From: Rhodocaloribacter litoris
Lineage (GTDB): Bacteria; Bacteroidota; Rhodothermia; Rhodothermales; ISCAR-4553
NCBI RefSeq assembly: GCF_011682235.2
Contig: NZ_CP076718.1
Span: 4,123,095-4,187,094, forward strand
Reading direction: 5' to 3'
Length of the DNA: 64,000 bases
Shown here: in pieces, positions 42,133 through 51,171 of the stretch
How the letters are laid out: each line of letters starts with the position of its first letter
How positions within the stretch are numbered: position 1 is the first letter of the stretch
Program-made: the position numbers and the translations under genes
The notes under the pieces: generated by a model
Told to the model about the DNA's origin: nothing
The model's database searches: none
Seen by the model: the letters and a program-made list of their open reading frames with translations, nothing else

Positions 42133-43500
42133 GTGATCGACCTCAACCACCGGCTCACGCCGGCGTCCCTGTTGCCGCGGATCGAGCGGATGTGGGACGT
42201 CTCGGCGGCCAAGCTGCGGGCGCTCGATCGAGATTTCGACCCGTCGCAGGGGGCGCCCGTCTACACCGTCGAGGGACGCTATACGACCCGCGGGTGGACC
42301 GACTGGACCGAGGGCTTCCAGTACGGCTCGGCCCTGCTGCAGTTCGATGCCACCGGAGAGGAAGCCTTTCTGGAGATGGGGCGGCGGCCGACGCGGGCCC
42401 GCATGGCCGCGCACGTCACCCATACCGGCGTGCACGACCACGGCTTCAACAACGTCAGCACCTACGGGGCCTTGCGCCGCCTGATGAACGAGGGGCGGAT
42501 TCCGGAGAACCCCTGGGAGCGGGCCTTCTACGAGCTGGCGCTGAAAGCCTCCGGCGCCGTGCAGGCCGCCCGCTGGACGGCGCTGCCGGACGGCTACGGC
42601 TACGTCTATTCCTTCAACGGTCCCCACTCGCTCTTCGCGGACACCATCCGCTCGATGCGGGTGCTGGCGCTGGCACACCGCCTGGGGCACGTCCTGATGG
42701 GGGAGAACGACACCCGCATCTCGTTGCTGGCACGCTTGGCGCGGCACCTGCGCACGACGGCCCGCTTCAACGTCTATTACGGCCGGGGACGCGACGGCTA
42801 CGACGTCCGGGGGCGCGTGGCCCACGAGAGCATCTTCAACCTGAACGACGGCCGCTACCGGTGCCCGAGCACGCAGCAGGGCTATTCGCCCTTCACGACG
42901 TGGACGCGCGGGCTGGCCTGGGTCATGCTCGGCTTCGCCGAACAGCTCGAGTTCCTGGACACGTTGCCGGCGGAGGAGGACCTGCCGGGCGGGCGGGACG
43001 ACTTCGAAGCGATGATGCGCGAGGCCGCCCGGGCGACGTGCGACTTCTACCTGGAGCACACCCCGTCCTGCGGCGTGCCGTACTGGGACACCGGGGCGCC
43101 GGGGCTGGTACACCTGGGAGATTACCGGAGCCGCCCGGCCGACCCGTTCAACCCGTACGAGCCGGTGGACAGCTCCGCCGCCGCCATCGCCGCGCAGGGA
43201 CTGCTGCGCTTCGGCCGGTACCTCGACGGCCACGGGGAGGACGGCGCGCGGTACCGGGCCGCCGGCCTCCGCGTGCTCGACACCCTGCTGGACGCACCCT
43301 ACCTGAGCACCGATCCCGCACACCACGGGCTGCTGCTGCATGCCGTCTACCACTGGCCCAACCGGTGGGATCACGTGCCGCCCGGCCGGCAGGTCGCCTG
43401 TGGTGAGGCCACCCTGTGGGGCGACTACCACCTGCGCGAGGTCGCCCTCTACGTGCAACGCCTGGCCCGCCAGGAACCCTACTACACGTTCTTCGGATAA
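42133..43500 (+). CDS. GH88-type unsaturated glucuronyl hydrolase
   Basis: A 455-residue (alpha/alpha)6 enzyme that removes the 4,5-unsaturated uronic acid left by polysaccharide lyases. Family marks are in order: TTRGWTDWTEGFQYG, HDHGF (Asp102, matching the first catalytic Asp of known enzymes), FADTIRSM (Asp170, the second), GYSPFTTWTRGLAWVMLGFAEQ, DSSAAAIAAQGLLRFG and ATLWGDYHLREV. No signal peptide, so the unsaturated oligomer is cleaved after import, as usual. The start is GTG 42133 after GGAAAG. This gene is the best clue to the cluster's substrate: a uronate-containing glycan depolymerised by a lyase. Confidence 0.87.
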   Translation: MIDLNHRLTPASLLPRIERMWDVSAAKLRALDRDFDPSQGAPVYTVEGRYTTRGWTDWTEGFQYGSALLQFDATGEEAFLEMGRRPTRARMAAHVTHTGVHDHGFNNVSTYGALRRLMNEGRIPENPWERAFYELALKASGAVQAARWTALPDGYGYVYSFNGPHSLFADTIRSMRVLALAHRLGHVLMGENDTRISLLARLARHLRTTARFNVYYGRGRDGYDVRGRVAHESIFNLNDGRYRCPSTQQGYSPFTTWTRGLAWVMLGFAEQLEFLDTLPAEEDLPGGRDDFEAMMREAARATCDFYLEHTPSCGVPYWDTGAPGLVHLGDYRSRPADPFNPYEPVDSSAAAIAAQGLLRFGRYLDGHGEDGARYRAAGLRVLDTLLDAPYLSTDPAHHGLLLHAVYHWPNRWDHVPPGRQVACGEATLWGDYHLREVALYVQRLARQEPYYTFFG

Positions 43501-43503
43501 CCC

Positions 43504-44403
43504 ATGCCCCGAACGCGAGCAACTCCGGCGGGCACGCCCGACGGCCGGCCGGGCACCCACGAGGCGGAGCGGCTGCTGCCTCCGCCGCGCGACCTCTCGC
43601 GCCTCTGCATCCACACCGTCACGACGCGGCCGTGGAGCCTGCCCGAAGCGGCGGCGGCCTACGAGCGTGCCGGCATCCCCGCCATCACGGTCTGGCGCGA
43701 GGCCGTCGCCGGGCACGGGCCGGCCGAGGCGCACCGCATCATCGCCGACCACGGCCTGACCATCGTCTCCTACGTGCGGGGCGGCTTCTTCGCGGCACCG
43801 ACGGCCGCCGCCCGGCGTGCCGCCGTCGACGAAAACCTGCGCATCATCGACGAGGCAGCGGCGCTGGGTGCCCCGCTCGTCGTGCTCGTCTGCGGCGCCG
43901 TGCCAGGCCAGCTCCTGGAGACCTCCCGCGCCCAGATCCGGGACGGGCTGGAACGCATCCTGCCCTACGCCGAGGCCGCCGGGGTGCGCCTCGGCATCGA
44001 GGCCCTCCACCCGGTCTATGCCGACAGCCGCTCCGCCATCAACACCCTCCGCCAGGCCAACGACCTCGCCGACGACCTGGACAGCCCCGCGCTGGGCGTC
44101 GTCGTGGACGTCTATCACCTCTGGTGGGACCCCGACCTGCGCGACGAGATCGAGCGCAGCGGCCGGAACGGTCGCCTCTTCGCCTTCCATATCTGCGACT
44201 GGAAAACCCCGACCGAACACCTGCTCCTGGACCGGGGGCTGATGGGGGAGGGATGCATTCCCCTCCGGCGTATCCGCACCTGGGTCGAGGCCGCCGGCTT
44301 CGACGGCTACCGCGAGGTCGAAATCTTCTCGGAAAGCTACTGGCGCGAGGACCAACACGACTTTCTGGAAAAGATCAAGCATGCCTACCTGACGCATGCC
44401 TGA
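43504..44403 (+). CDS. Sugar phosphate isomerase/epimerase (TIM barrel), second copy
   Basis: A 299-residue xylose-isomerase-like barrel, distinct from the one at 36475. Metal-site strands are LGIEALHPVYAD (Glu), LGVVVDVYHLWWDPD (Asp and His), FAFHICDWK (His) and REVEIFSE (Glu). Residues 1-30 look like an unconserved extension, so a later start is possible. It begins four bases after the GH88-type gene and is followed by a Gfo/Idh/MocA oxidoreductase, repeating the isomerase-oxidoreductase pairing seen at 36475/37320. Likely handles the uronate or keto-sugar released by the hydrolase. Confidence 0.87.
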   Translation: MPRTRATPAGTPDGRPGTHEAERLLPPPRDLSRLCIHTVTTRPWSLPEAAAAYERAGIPAITVWREAVAGHGPAEAHRIIADHGLTIVSYVRGGFFAAPTAAARRAAVDENLRIIDEAAALGAPLVVLVCGAVPGQLLETSRAQIRDGLERILPYAEAAGVRLGIEALHPVYADSRSAINTLRQANDLADDLDSPALGVVVDVYHLWWDPDLRDEIERSGRNGRLFAFHICDWKTPTEHLLLDRGLMGEGCIPLRRIRTWVEAAGFDGYREVEIFSESYWREDQHDFLEKIKHAYLTHA

Positions 44404-44436
44404 CCGTAACCGACACCCTAACGCACCCACGACGAC

Positions 44437-45633
44437 ATGAACGAGATCGACCAGACGGCCCCCTCCGTCCGTGAAGGCACCCCGACCATCCACCGGGTGG
44501 GTATCGTGATGAACGGCGTCACCGGGCGGATGGGGACGAACCAGCACCTGCTTCGCTCCATCAAAGCCATTCGGGACCAGGGGGGGATCCGCCTCAGCGA
44601 CGAGGAGATCATCCTGCCCGAACCGCTGCTTGTAGGGCGCAACCCGGTCAAGCTGGCACGGCTGGCCGCCGCCTCCGGTTTCGACAAGTGGACGACGGAC
44701 GTCGAGGCGGCCCTGGCCGACCCGGCCTACGAGGTGTATTTCGACGCACAGACCACCGACCGGCGGGCCGTGTGGGTGCGGCGGGCCATCGAGGCCGGCA
44801 AGCACGTCTACTGCGAGAAGCCCACGGCGCTGACCACGGAAGAGGCGCTGGACCTCTACCGGGCCGCCCGCGAGGCCGGCGTCAAGCACGGCGTCGTGCA
44901 GGACAAGCTCTGGCTGCCCGGCCTGATGAAGCTCCGCGCGCTGCGGGAGACGGGCTTCTTCGGCCGCATCCTCTCCGTGCGGGGGGAATTCGGCTACTGG
45001 GTCTTCGAGGGGGACGTCGTCCCGCCCCAGCGCCCTTCGTGGAACTACCGCAAGGAGGACGGCGGAGGGATCATCCTGGACATGCTCTGTCACTGGCGTT
45101 ACGTGCTGGACAACCTCTTCGGGCCGGTGCGGGCCGTCTCGTGCCTGGGGGCCACCCACATCCCGCGCCGGTGGGACGAACACGGCCGCCCGTACGACGT
45201 CACCGCCGACGACAGCGCCTATGCCACGTTCGAACTCGAAGGGGGGATCGTCGCCCACTTCAACGCCTCCTGGTGCGTGCGCGTCCGCCGGGACGACCTG
45301 CTCACGTTACAGGTCGACGGCACCCGTGGGTCCGCGGTGGCCGGGCTGCGCCGCTGCTGGACGCAGGCCTACGGCAACACCCCGCGGCCGGTCTGGAACC
45401 CCGACGTCCCCCAGCCCATCGACTTTTTCGACGGCTGGCTGGAGGTGCCCGACCAGCAGGCCTATGACAACGCCTTCAAGGCCCAGTGGGAGCTCTTCCT
45501 CCGGCACGTGGTCCGGGACGAGCCGTTCCCCTATGACCTGCTCGAAGGGGCCAGGGGGGTGCAGCTGGCCGAGCTGGGCCTGGCCTCCTGGCAGCGGCGG
45601 GCCTGGATCGACGTGCCTCCGCTGACGTCGTGA
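44437..45633 (+). CDS. Gfo/Idh/MocA-family oxidoreductase, second copy
   Basis: A 398-residue NAD(P)-dependent oxidoreductase. The dinucleotide fold starts at GIVMNGVTGRMG (about 23-34), an unusual glycine motif with an extended loop. The family signature is HVYCEKPTALTTEE with the EKP Lys near 128, and ILDMLCHWRYVLDNLFG holds the catalytic-region His. The longer insert RLSDEEIILPEPLLVGRNP is unlike the copy at 37320, so the two have different substrates. It lies between the second isomerase and a short-chain dehydrogenase; both would give a chain of redox steps on one sugar. Confidence 0.9.
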   Translation: MNEIDQTAPSVREGTPTIHRVGIVMNGVTGRMGTNQHLLRSIKAIRDQGGIRLSDEEIILPEPLLVGRNPVKLARLAAASGFDKWTTDVEAALADPAYEVYFDAQTTDRRAVWVRRAIEAGKHVYCEKPTALTTEEALDLYRAAREAGVKHGVVQDKLWLPGLMKLRALRETGFFGRILSVRGEFGYWVFEGDVVPPQRPSWNYRKEDGGGIILDMLCHWRYVLDNLFGPVRAVSCLGATHIPRRWDEHGRPYDVTADDSAYATFELEGGIVAHFNASWCVRVRRDDLLTLQVDGTRGSAVAGLRRCWTQAYGNTPRPVWNPDVPQPIDFFDGWLEVPDQQAYDNAFKAQWELFLRHVVRDEPFPYDLLEGARGVQLAELGLASWQRRAWIDVPPLTS

Positions 45634-45681
45634 CCCCACGTACCCGGCGTGTGTGCGCCGCATCCCATCGAACAGACGCCT

Positions 45682-46449
45682 ATGAAGCCACTGGCCCTGA
45701 TCACCGGGGGAGCCTCCGGCATCGGCCTGGGGATCTCCGAAGCGCTGGCCGCCGAGGGGTACGACCTGCTCGTGTGCGGCCGCCGCGCCGAAGCCCGCGT
45801 CGCCGCCGCCCTCGACCGGCTGCGGGCCGCGGGCGCCCACGTCACCTACGTCTCGGCCGACATGGGGACGGCCGGCGGGCGGCAGGCCGTCATGGAGGCG
45901 GCCCGCGCCCAGGGACGGCTGCACGTGCTGGTCAACAACGCCGGTATGGCCCCGCCCGAACGCCGCGACCTGCTCGACGCCTCCGAGGAAAGCTTCGACC
46001 GGGTCCTGGACGTGAACCTCAAGGGCCCGTACTTCCTCACCCAGGCCGTCGCCCGGTGGATGATCGCACAGCGGCAGGCCGATGCCGGCTACCGGGCCGC
46101 CATCATCAACATCGGATCGGTCTCGGCCACGATGGCCTCGGTCGAGCGGGGCGAGTACTGCCTTTCGAAGGCGGGGCTGGCCATGGCCACCCGGCTGTGG
46201 GCCGTCCGGCTGGGGCCCTACGGCATTCCCGTCTACGAGGTGCGGCCCGGCATCATCCGCAGCGACATGACCGCCGGCGTGCAGGAGAAATACGACCGCC
46301 TCATCGCCGACGGGCTGCTCGTACAGGCCCGCTGGGGAGAGCCGGAGGACGTCGGCCGCGCCGTGGCCATGCTCGTCCGCGGCGATCTGCCGTACTCGAC
46401 CGGCCAGGTCATCATGGTCGACGGCGGGCTCCATCTGGAGCGGCTCTGA
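45682..46449 (+). CDS. Short-chain dehydrogenase/reductase (3-ketoacyl-ACP reductase-like)
   Basis: A 255-residue classical SDR. The cofactor motif is TGGASGIGLGI (about 8-18), then NNAG (about 90-93), catalytic Ser in NIGSVSA and Tyr-x3-Lys in YCLSKAG near 158-164. The C-terminal GQVIMVDGG is standard. Start ATG 45682 begins the Rossmann strand immediately (MKPLALITGG); the upstream open frame is discarded. FabG-like in sequence, but in this position it is more likely a sugar or uronate dehydrogenase than a fatty acid enzyme (inference). Confidence 0.9.
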   Translation: MKPLALITGGASGIGLGISEALAAEGYDLLVCGRRAEARVAAALDRLRAAGAHVTYVSADMGTAGGRQAVMEAARAQGRLHVLVNNAGMAPPERRDLLDASEESFDRVLDVNLKGPYFLTQAVARWMIAQRQADAGYRAAIINIGSVSATMASVERGEYCLSKAGLAMATRLWAVRLGPYGIPVYEVRPGIIRSDMTAGVQEKYDRLIADGLLVQARWGEPEDVGRAVAMLVRGDLPYSTGQVIMVDGGLHLERL

Positions 46450-46521
46450 CCCCCACACGAACGGGACAGGTCAACCCCGGAAGCTGTTCTCTCCAACCCC
46501 TCAACCCAAACCCCTACAGCC

Positions 46522-47556
46522 ATGCAGTTGAGCGAAGACATGCCGTTTCGGGCGATGCGCAAGACGTGGCAGCCGGTGGGGCTGTCGCGCGACCTTCCGG
46601 TGGGGCAGGTGTTGCGCTACACCTTGCTCGACGAAGAACTGGCCGTGGCCCGGTTCGAGGACGGCCTGCTGGCGACCCGCGACGCTTGCCCGCACAAAGG
46701 GATGCGCCTGAGCTGCGCCTACATGGAGCGCGGCGAGCTGGTCTGTGCCTACCACGGCTGGCGCTTCGCACGGGACGGGCGCTGCACCGGCGTGCCCTCG
46801 TTGCCCGACCCGCCCCGCCACCTCCTCGACCGGGCGTCGCTGGACACCTTCGCCGTGCGGGAACGCTACGGCATCATCTGGGTCCGCCTCGACGACGAGG
46901 AAGCGGCTCCCCTGCCCGACATTCCCGAGTTCGAAGGACACGACGGCTGGCAGTACCTCGTGGCCGAACCCATGCCGTTCCGGTGCGGATTCCGGCGAGA
47001 AATCGAAAACTACCTGGACATGACCCACTTCGCCTTCGCGCACCGGACCACCCTCGGGGCCGCCGCCGACACGGTCCTGCCCGAGCTGAAGATTACCCGG
47101 CTGGCGGACGGCTTCCAGATGGAAGCCCCGTTCCCGGCCGTGCGGACGCCCGGCGTCACCCCCTCGAAGCTCCAGCGTGCCCACTTCCGTCGCCAGCGCT
47201 GCTACCTGCCCAACTTCACCACCATCCGGCAGACCTTCGAGGACGGGGACGAGCGGATGCTCGTGCACATCCCCAGCCCGAACACCCGCGAAACGTGCAC
47301 CGTCTTCTGGGCACTGGCCCAGCCGGAAGGCTTCCGGGGGCCGAGGCTCGAAGAACAGCTCGCCTTCTCGACGAAAGTGCTGGAGGAGGATCGCTACATG
47401 TGCGAGAACCAGGTGCCGCGCGAAGTGCCGATCAACCCCGCGCGGGGTGGATGGGGGGTGCTCGTGGCCCCCGGCGACACGCTCGCCAACACGTTTCAGA
47501 AAGCCTTCCGGCGCTTCGTGCTCGAGGCCCTTGCGGAAGAGGAAGCCGCCGCCTGA
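46522..47556 (+). CDS. Rieske [2Fe-2S] non-heme iron oxygenase (alpha subunit type)
   Basis: A 344-residue oxygenase. The Rieske cluster ligands are C56, H58 (CPHKG) and C75, H78 (CAYHGW). The mononuclear iron site in the C-terminal domain is NYLDMTHFAFAHR, with D166, H169 and H174, and the bridging Asp/Asn. Size matches O-demethylase/monooxygenase-type enzymes (vanillate demethylase, caffeine N-demethylases) more than ring dioxygenases. No reductase or ferredoxin gene is nearby, so electrons must come from an unlinked partner. Directly followed by a MetE-like gene; removal and transfer of a methyl group is an attractive joint role (inference). Confidence 0.9.
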   Translation: MQLSEDMPFRAMRKTWQPVGLSRDLPVGQVLRYTLLDEELAVARFEDGLLATRDACPHKGMRLSCAYMERGELVCAYHGWRFARDGRCTGVPSLPDPPRHLLDRASLDTFAVRERYGIIWVRLDDEEAAPLPDIPEFEGHDGWQYLVAEPMPFRCGFRREIENYLDMTHFAFAHRTTLGAAADTVLPELKITRLADGFQMEAPFPAVRTPGVTPSKLQRAHFRRQRCYLPNFTTIRQTFEDGDERMLVHIPSPNTRETCTVFWALAQPEGFRGPRLEEQLAFSTKVLEEDRYMCENQVPREVPINPARGGWGVLVAPGDTLANTFQKAFRRFVLEALAEEEAAA

Positions 47557-47597
47557 GATGTACCGACCCCTGAACTTCCGTCCCGGACGCGAACACC

Positions 47598-48647
47598 ATG
47601 ACCCCCGAGACCGCCCCTTCCCGCCTGCCCGGACAGACCTTGCCCCGCGAGCCGGAGATCCTGACGACCACGGTCGGGTCCTACAGCCCCATCCCCTGGG
47701 TGCAGGCCTGGCCGGGCGAGCAGACGATCCTGGATGCCACGGCCGTGGTCATCGGCACCCAGCGCCGGGCCGGGATCGACCTGCCCACCGACGGCGAGCT
47801 CTACCGGTTCGACCCCGACCATCCGGACACGAACGGGATGATCGACTATTTCGTCCGCCGCCTCGGCGGGATCGAGACGGCCGTGGGACGCACCGACGCA
47901 GCGGCGTTTCGCGCCCGGAGCGAGATGGCCTTCCGGCGCAAGCCGGCCGGGGTGGTCCGCGGCCCGCTGCACGAGGGCACGCTGGACCTGCAGGCGGCCT
48001 GTGCCCGCTCCGCCTCCGTCGCCGGCGGTCCCTTCAAGTTCACGCTGACGAGCCCTTTCATGCTCGCCCGCACCCTGCTCGACCACCACTACGGCGATTT
48101 CGAGCGGCTCACGCTGGCGCTGGCGGACGTGCTGGCCGAGCAGGTGGCCGGCCTGCCCTGTGCCTGCGTGCAGGTGGATGAGGCCAACGTGCCGGGCAGC
48201 CCCGACATGGCCCCGCTGGCCGCCGAGGCCATCAACCGGGTGCTCCGCCGCGTGGAGGTCGAGCGCGCCGTGCACCTGTGTTTCGGCAACTATGGCGGGC
48301 AGACGATCCAGCGGGGCCGGTGGAAGGCGCTGACGGATTTCCTCAACAGCCTCGCGTGTGACCACCTGGTGCTGGAACTGGCGCACCGCCCCGCGGACGA
48401 CCTGGCCGCGCTGGCGGACATCGACGCGCGGATCACACTCGGCGTCGGCGTCATCGACGTCAAGGTCAACCACGTGGAGACGCCCGACGAGGTCGCCGCC
48501 CGCATCGAGCAGGCCGTGCAGGCCGCCGGTCCCGAGCGCATCCGGTGGGTCCATCCGGACTGTGGCTTCTGGATGCTCCACCGCTCCGTCGTCGACCGCA
48601 AGATCGAGGCCCTCGTAGCCGGCCGCGACCTGTTCCTGGGCCGCTGA
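47598..48647 (+). CDS. Cobalamin-independent methionine synthase C-terminal-like (MetE/UROD-fold) protein
   Basis: A 349-residue barrel related to the C-terminal catalytic domain of MetE. Visible marks are ILTTTVGSYS near the start, the FKFTLTSPFMLART strand, VQVDEANVPG and VHPDCGFWML, where the zinc ligands would be His/Cys with a further Cys; HLCFGNYGG supplies His and Cys. The zinc site looks plausible, so methyl or thiol chemistry is expected. The N-terminal folate half of full-length MetE is absent, as in archaeal-type and MetE-like alkyltransferases. Last gene of the plus-strand cluster, 42 bases after the Rieske gene; it faces the minus-strand glycosidase, with stops 25 bases apart. 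Confidence 0.83.
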   Translation: MTPETAPSRLPGQTLPREPEILTTTVGSYSPIPWVQAWPGEQTILDATAVVIGTQRRAGIDLPTDGELYRFDPDHPDTNGMIDYFVRRLGGIETAVGRTDAAAFRARSEMAFRRKPAGVVRGPLHEGTLDLQAACARSASVAGGPFKFTLTSPFMLARTLLDHHYGDFERLTLALADVLAEQVAGLPCACVQVDEANVPGSPDMAPLAAEAINRVLRRVEVERAVHLCFGNYGGQTIQRGRWKALTDFLNSLACDHLVLELAHRPADDLAALADIDARITLGVGVIDVKVNHVETPDEVAARIEQAVQAAGPERIRWVHPDCGFWMLHRSVVDRKIEALVAGRDLFLGR

Positions 48648-48671
48648 ATCCGGCCCGCCCGCTTTTTCCGG

Positions 48672-51128
48672 CTACCGGCCCGGATCGGGTGAGGGGGCGA
48701 AGTCCCGGCCGAAGACGTCCAGGGCGACGGCGAGGATGCCGAACTGGTCGGTGAGAAGGCCTTCATAGCCGCAGGGCCGGTCGTCCCAGTACCGCCAGTC
48801 GCGGCCGCTGCGGCAGCCGCCGAAGACGGCCGCGTCGGCCAGCCCGGCGCACAGGCGCCGGAGCAGGGTCTCGGCCTCCTGCCGCATCCCGACCCGGTAG
48901 AGGGCGCCGACGAAGTGGCGGCTCTGCGCGTGGGTGCGCCCGCCGTTCTGGTAGAAGCCGAACGGATAGCCATGCATGATGCCGGCCAGGTCGTCGTCGG
49001 GGATGGGCCAGAGGTTGCCGGGCAGGCCCAGGTAGGCGTCGGGCAGGTTCCGGCGCCGGGCTTCTTTCCAGAGGCGCCGGATGACGTCGCGGGCCAGGTC
49101 GTCGTCGAGGAGGCCGGCGCAGACGGCGGCACCGTTGGGGGGGAGGAAGGCGTAGTCGTGCAGGCGGTCCTCACGGCAGCGCCAGCCGGCGAGCCAGCCC
49201 GTGGCCTCGTTGTAGAAGGCCGGGGCGAAGTGCGCGCGCAGGCGGGCCGCCCACGCCTCGAGCCCCTCGGCTTCTTCGGCGGCCCCCAGGCGGGGGAGGA
49301 GGCCGGCCAGCCGCACGAGGGCGGGGTAGAGCAGGGCATTGGTGAAGGCGTCCTTCCACCCGAAGGAGACCACGTCGAACCAGCAGGTGCTCCACTGGCC
49401 GGTGCCGCTCACGCCGGTACGGTAGGGGCTCTCGACCAGCCCGTCGCCGTCGAGGTCGCGGGCCCGCATGGCGTCGAGTTGCTGTCGGATGGGCTCCCGG
49501 TAGCATGCCACCCAGGCCGGGGTGCCGGCGGCTTCGAGGAAGTCGGCCAGGCCCAGCAGGCAGGCGGCGCCGGTCATCAGGTATTCGTCTTCGGCGGCGT
49601 GGCCGGCGTAGCCGAGGTAGCCGCTCGTGTAGCCGGGGCCTCCGTCGAGCCAGCGTTCGAGCGAATAGCGCACCAGTTCCATGGCCGGGAAGCCGGGGAG
49701 CAGGCTCCCGGCCCGCCGGGCGATGGCGGACCAGTTGTCCATGCAGATGGGACAGTGGATGGAGGCACCGTTGTTGCTCAGTGTGGCGGTGTCGGGGCGG
49801 AACGTGAAGGCGGTGAGTGTGCAGCGGCGGATGGCCCGGACGACCTCGGCGGGGGCGTCGTCGCGCAACGGGAGCCCGGGCTCGTCGCCGGTGCCGGCGG
49901 TGTCCCGGACGGGGAAGGCGTCCGAGAAGTGCCAGGTGAGGCGGCTGTGGAAGCGGCCCGCCGGCAGGAGGTAGTCCCCCTCCGGCCGGGGGACTTCGCC
50001 CAGCTTCAGCTCGAGCGTCGTCATGTCGAGCGGGCGGAAAGCGTCGCTGCGCAGGAGGACCTCGTCGCCGGAGGCTTCGAGCAGGAAGCTGCCGTGCCCG
50101 GGGAAGTGGAGCCAGGCGGGCAGGTCGAGCAGGCCCGTTTCGCCCGAGCGCACCAGGCGCCCAATGGCATGGGCCGGCGTGACCGTGCAGTCGAGGCCCA
50201 GCATCCAGGCACACGATCGCCAGGCCCGGAGGGGGCGTTCGCCGTGGCGCTCGGCCTCGAGCACGAGCCGGTCCGGCCAGACCTCCCAGGCCAGCCGGTA
50301 GTGTTGCCCGCTCGTGCCCAGCGTCAGCTCGTAGACGACCCGGTTCCCGTCGACCGTGGTGGTGCCCGTGACGTGGTTGCGCAGGGCCGGCTGGACGACC
50401 GGCGCCGACCCCACCGGGTGGAGTTGCGGTCCCTGGAAGAAAAGGCCGGGATTGTGGCGGAGCACGTCGGCCCGCCGTTCCGGGGCACCCGGGGCCAGCC
50501 GGGCAAGACCGGCACGGTTCAGGCAGAAGGCGACGTCGAAGTGGGCGGAGCGGAAGCGGAGGGCGCCGTCCGTGCGTTCGGACGAAAGGCCGGCGGGCAG
50601 CGGCGTCGTCGTGCGGGCCGGGGCGGGTTGCAGCAACTGCTCACCCGGCGGGGCCAGGGGTTCGAGCAGTTCGCCCTCCAGCATCAGGCCCCCGGCCGCC
50701 AGGTTCCACGACGGCCACCACCCGTCGATGGCGCACCGGCGGATCTCGATGAGGGCGGCCCGTGCCTCGATGCTTCCCAGGTCGTACCACGCCGGCGCCG
50801 CGTCCGTCGCGGCGGGCAGGTCGCGCTCGTCGCGGTGGACGCGCCACGCCGTCCCGTCCCATACGAGCACGCGAAAGGCTGTCACACGGTCCAGGTCGAC
50901 GTGGCTGCCGCACTTGTGGTGGCCGGGTGCGGTGCGGAGGCCCAGCCGGTGCAGGCGTGCCGGCGCATGGAGCGGGACGGCCCGGGCATGGATGATGCGT
51001 CGTGCCGGCGCCCCCGCCTCGCCGGGCAGGCGTTCGGTCCAGAGGGCGCGCCCGAAGGCGAAGGGCTGATGGCCCGCCGTGTCGCCCATCGGGGGTTCAT
51101 GATCGCGCAGTGCGAGCAGGTCGGTCAT
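48672..51128 (-). CDS. Putative six-hairpin glycosidase with N-terminal beta-sandwich (818 aa)
   Basis: No signal peptide. The first ~400 residues are beta-rich, and include a discoidin-like stretch (HKCGSHVDLDRVTAFRVLVWDGTAWR). The C-terminal ~400 residues are paired helices: AIRRCTLTAFTFRPD, GYTSGYLGYAGHAAEDEYLMTGAACLLGLADFLEAA (key residues G, E), then WFDVVSFGWKDAFTNALLYPALVRLAGLL and YPFGFYQNGGRTHAQSRHFVGALYRVG. This is the amylo-1,6-glucosidase/GH94-like layout, but I cannot assign a family. It is 43 bases downstream of the glycosidase at 51172 on the same strand and is surely co-transcribed with it. The gene is distinct from the shorter six-hairpin protein at 30504. Confidence 0.68.
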   Translation of the reverse strand: MTDLLALRDHEPPMGDTAGHQPFAFGRALWTERLPGEAGAPARRIIHARAVPLHAPARLHRLGLRTAPGHHKCGSHVDLDRVTAFRVLVWDGTAWRVHRDERDLPAATDAAPAWYDLGSIEARAALIEIRRCAIDGWWPSWNLAAGGLMLEGELLEPLAPPGEQLLQPAPARTTTPLPAGLSSERTDGALRFRSAHFDVAFCLNRAGLARLAPGAPERRADVLRHNPGLFFQGPQLHPVGSAPVVQPALRNHVTGTTTVDGNRVVYELTLGTSGQHYRLAWEVWPDRLVLEAERHGERPLRAWRSCAWMLGLDCTVTPAHAIGRLVRSGETGLLDLPAWLHFPGHGSFLLEASGDEVLLRSDAFRPLDMTTLELKLGEVPRPEGDYLLPAGRFHSRLTWHFSDAFPVRDTAGTGDEPGLPLRDDAPAEVVRAIRRCTLTAFTFRPDTATLSNNGASIHCPICMDNWSAIARRAGSLLPGFPAMELVRYSLERWLDGGPGYTSGYLGYAGHAAEDEYLMTGAACLLGLADFLEAAGTPAWVACYREPIRQQLDAMRARDLDGDGLVESPYRTGVSGTGQWSTCWFDVVSFGWKDAFTNALLYPALVRLAGLLPRLGAAEEAEGLEAWAARLRAHFAPAFYNEATGWLAGWRCREDRLHDYAFLPPNGAAVCAGLLDDDLARDVIRRLWKEARRRNLPDAYLGLPGNLWPIPDDDLAGIMHGYPFGFYQNGGRTHAQSRHFVGALYRVGMRQEAETLLRRLCAGLADAAVFGGCRSGRDWRYWDDRPCGYEGLLTDQFGILAVALDVFGRDFAPSPDPGR

Positions 51129-51171
51129 GAAGTCGAAGGGGTTCGGTGTTCGTGGGGAGGGGTAGGCCCGG

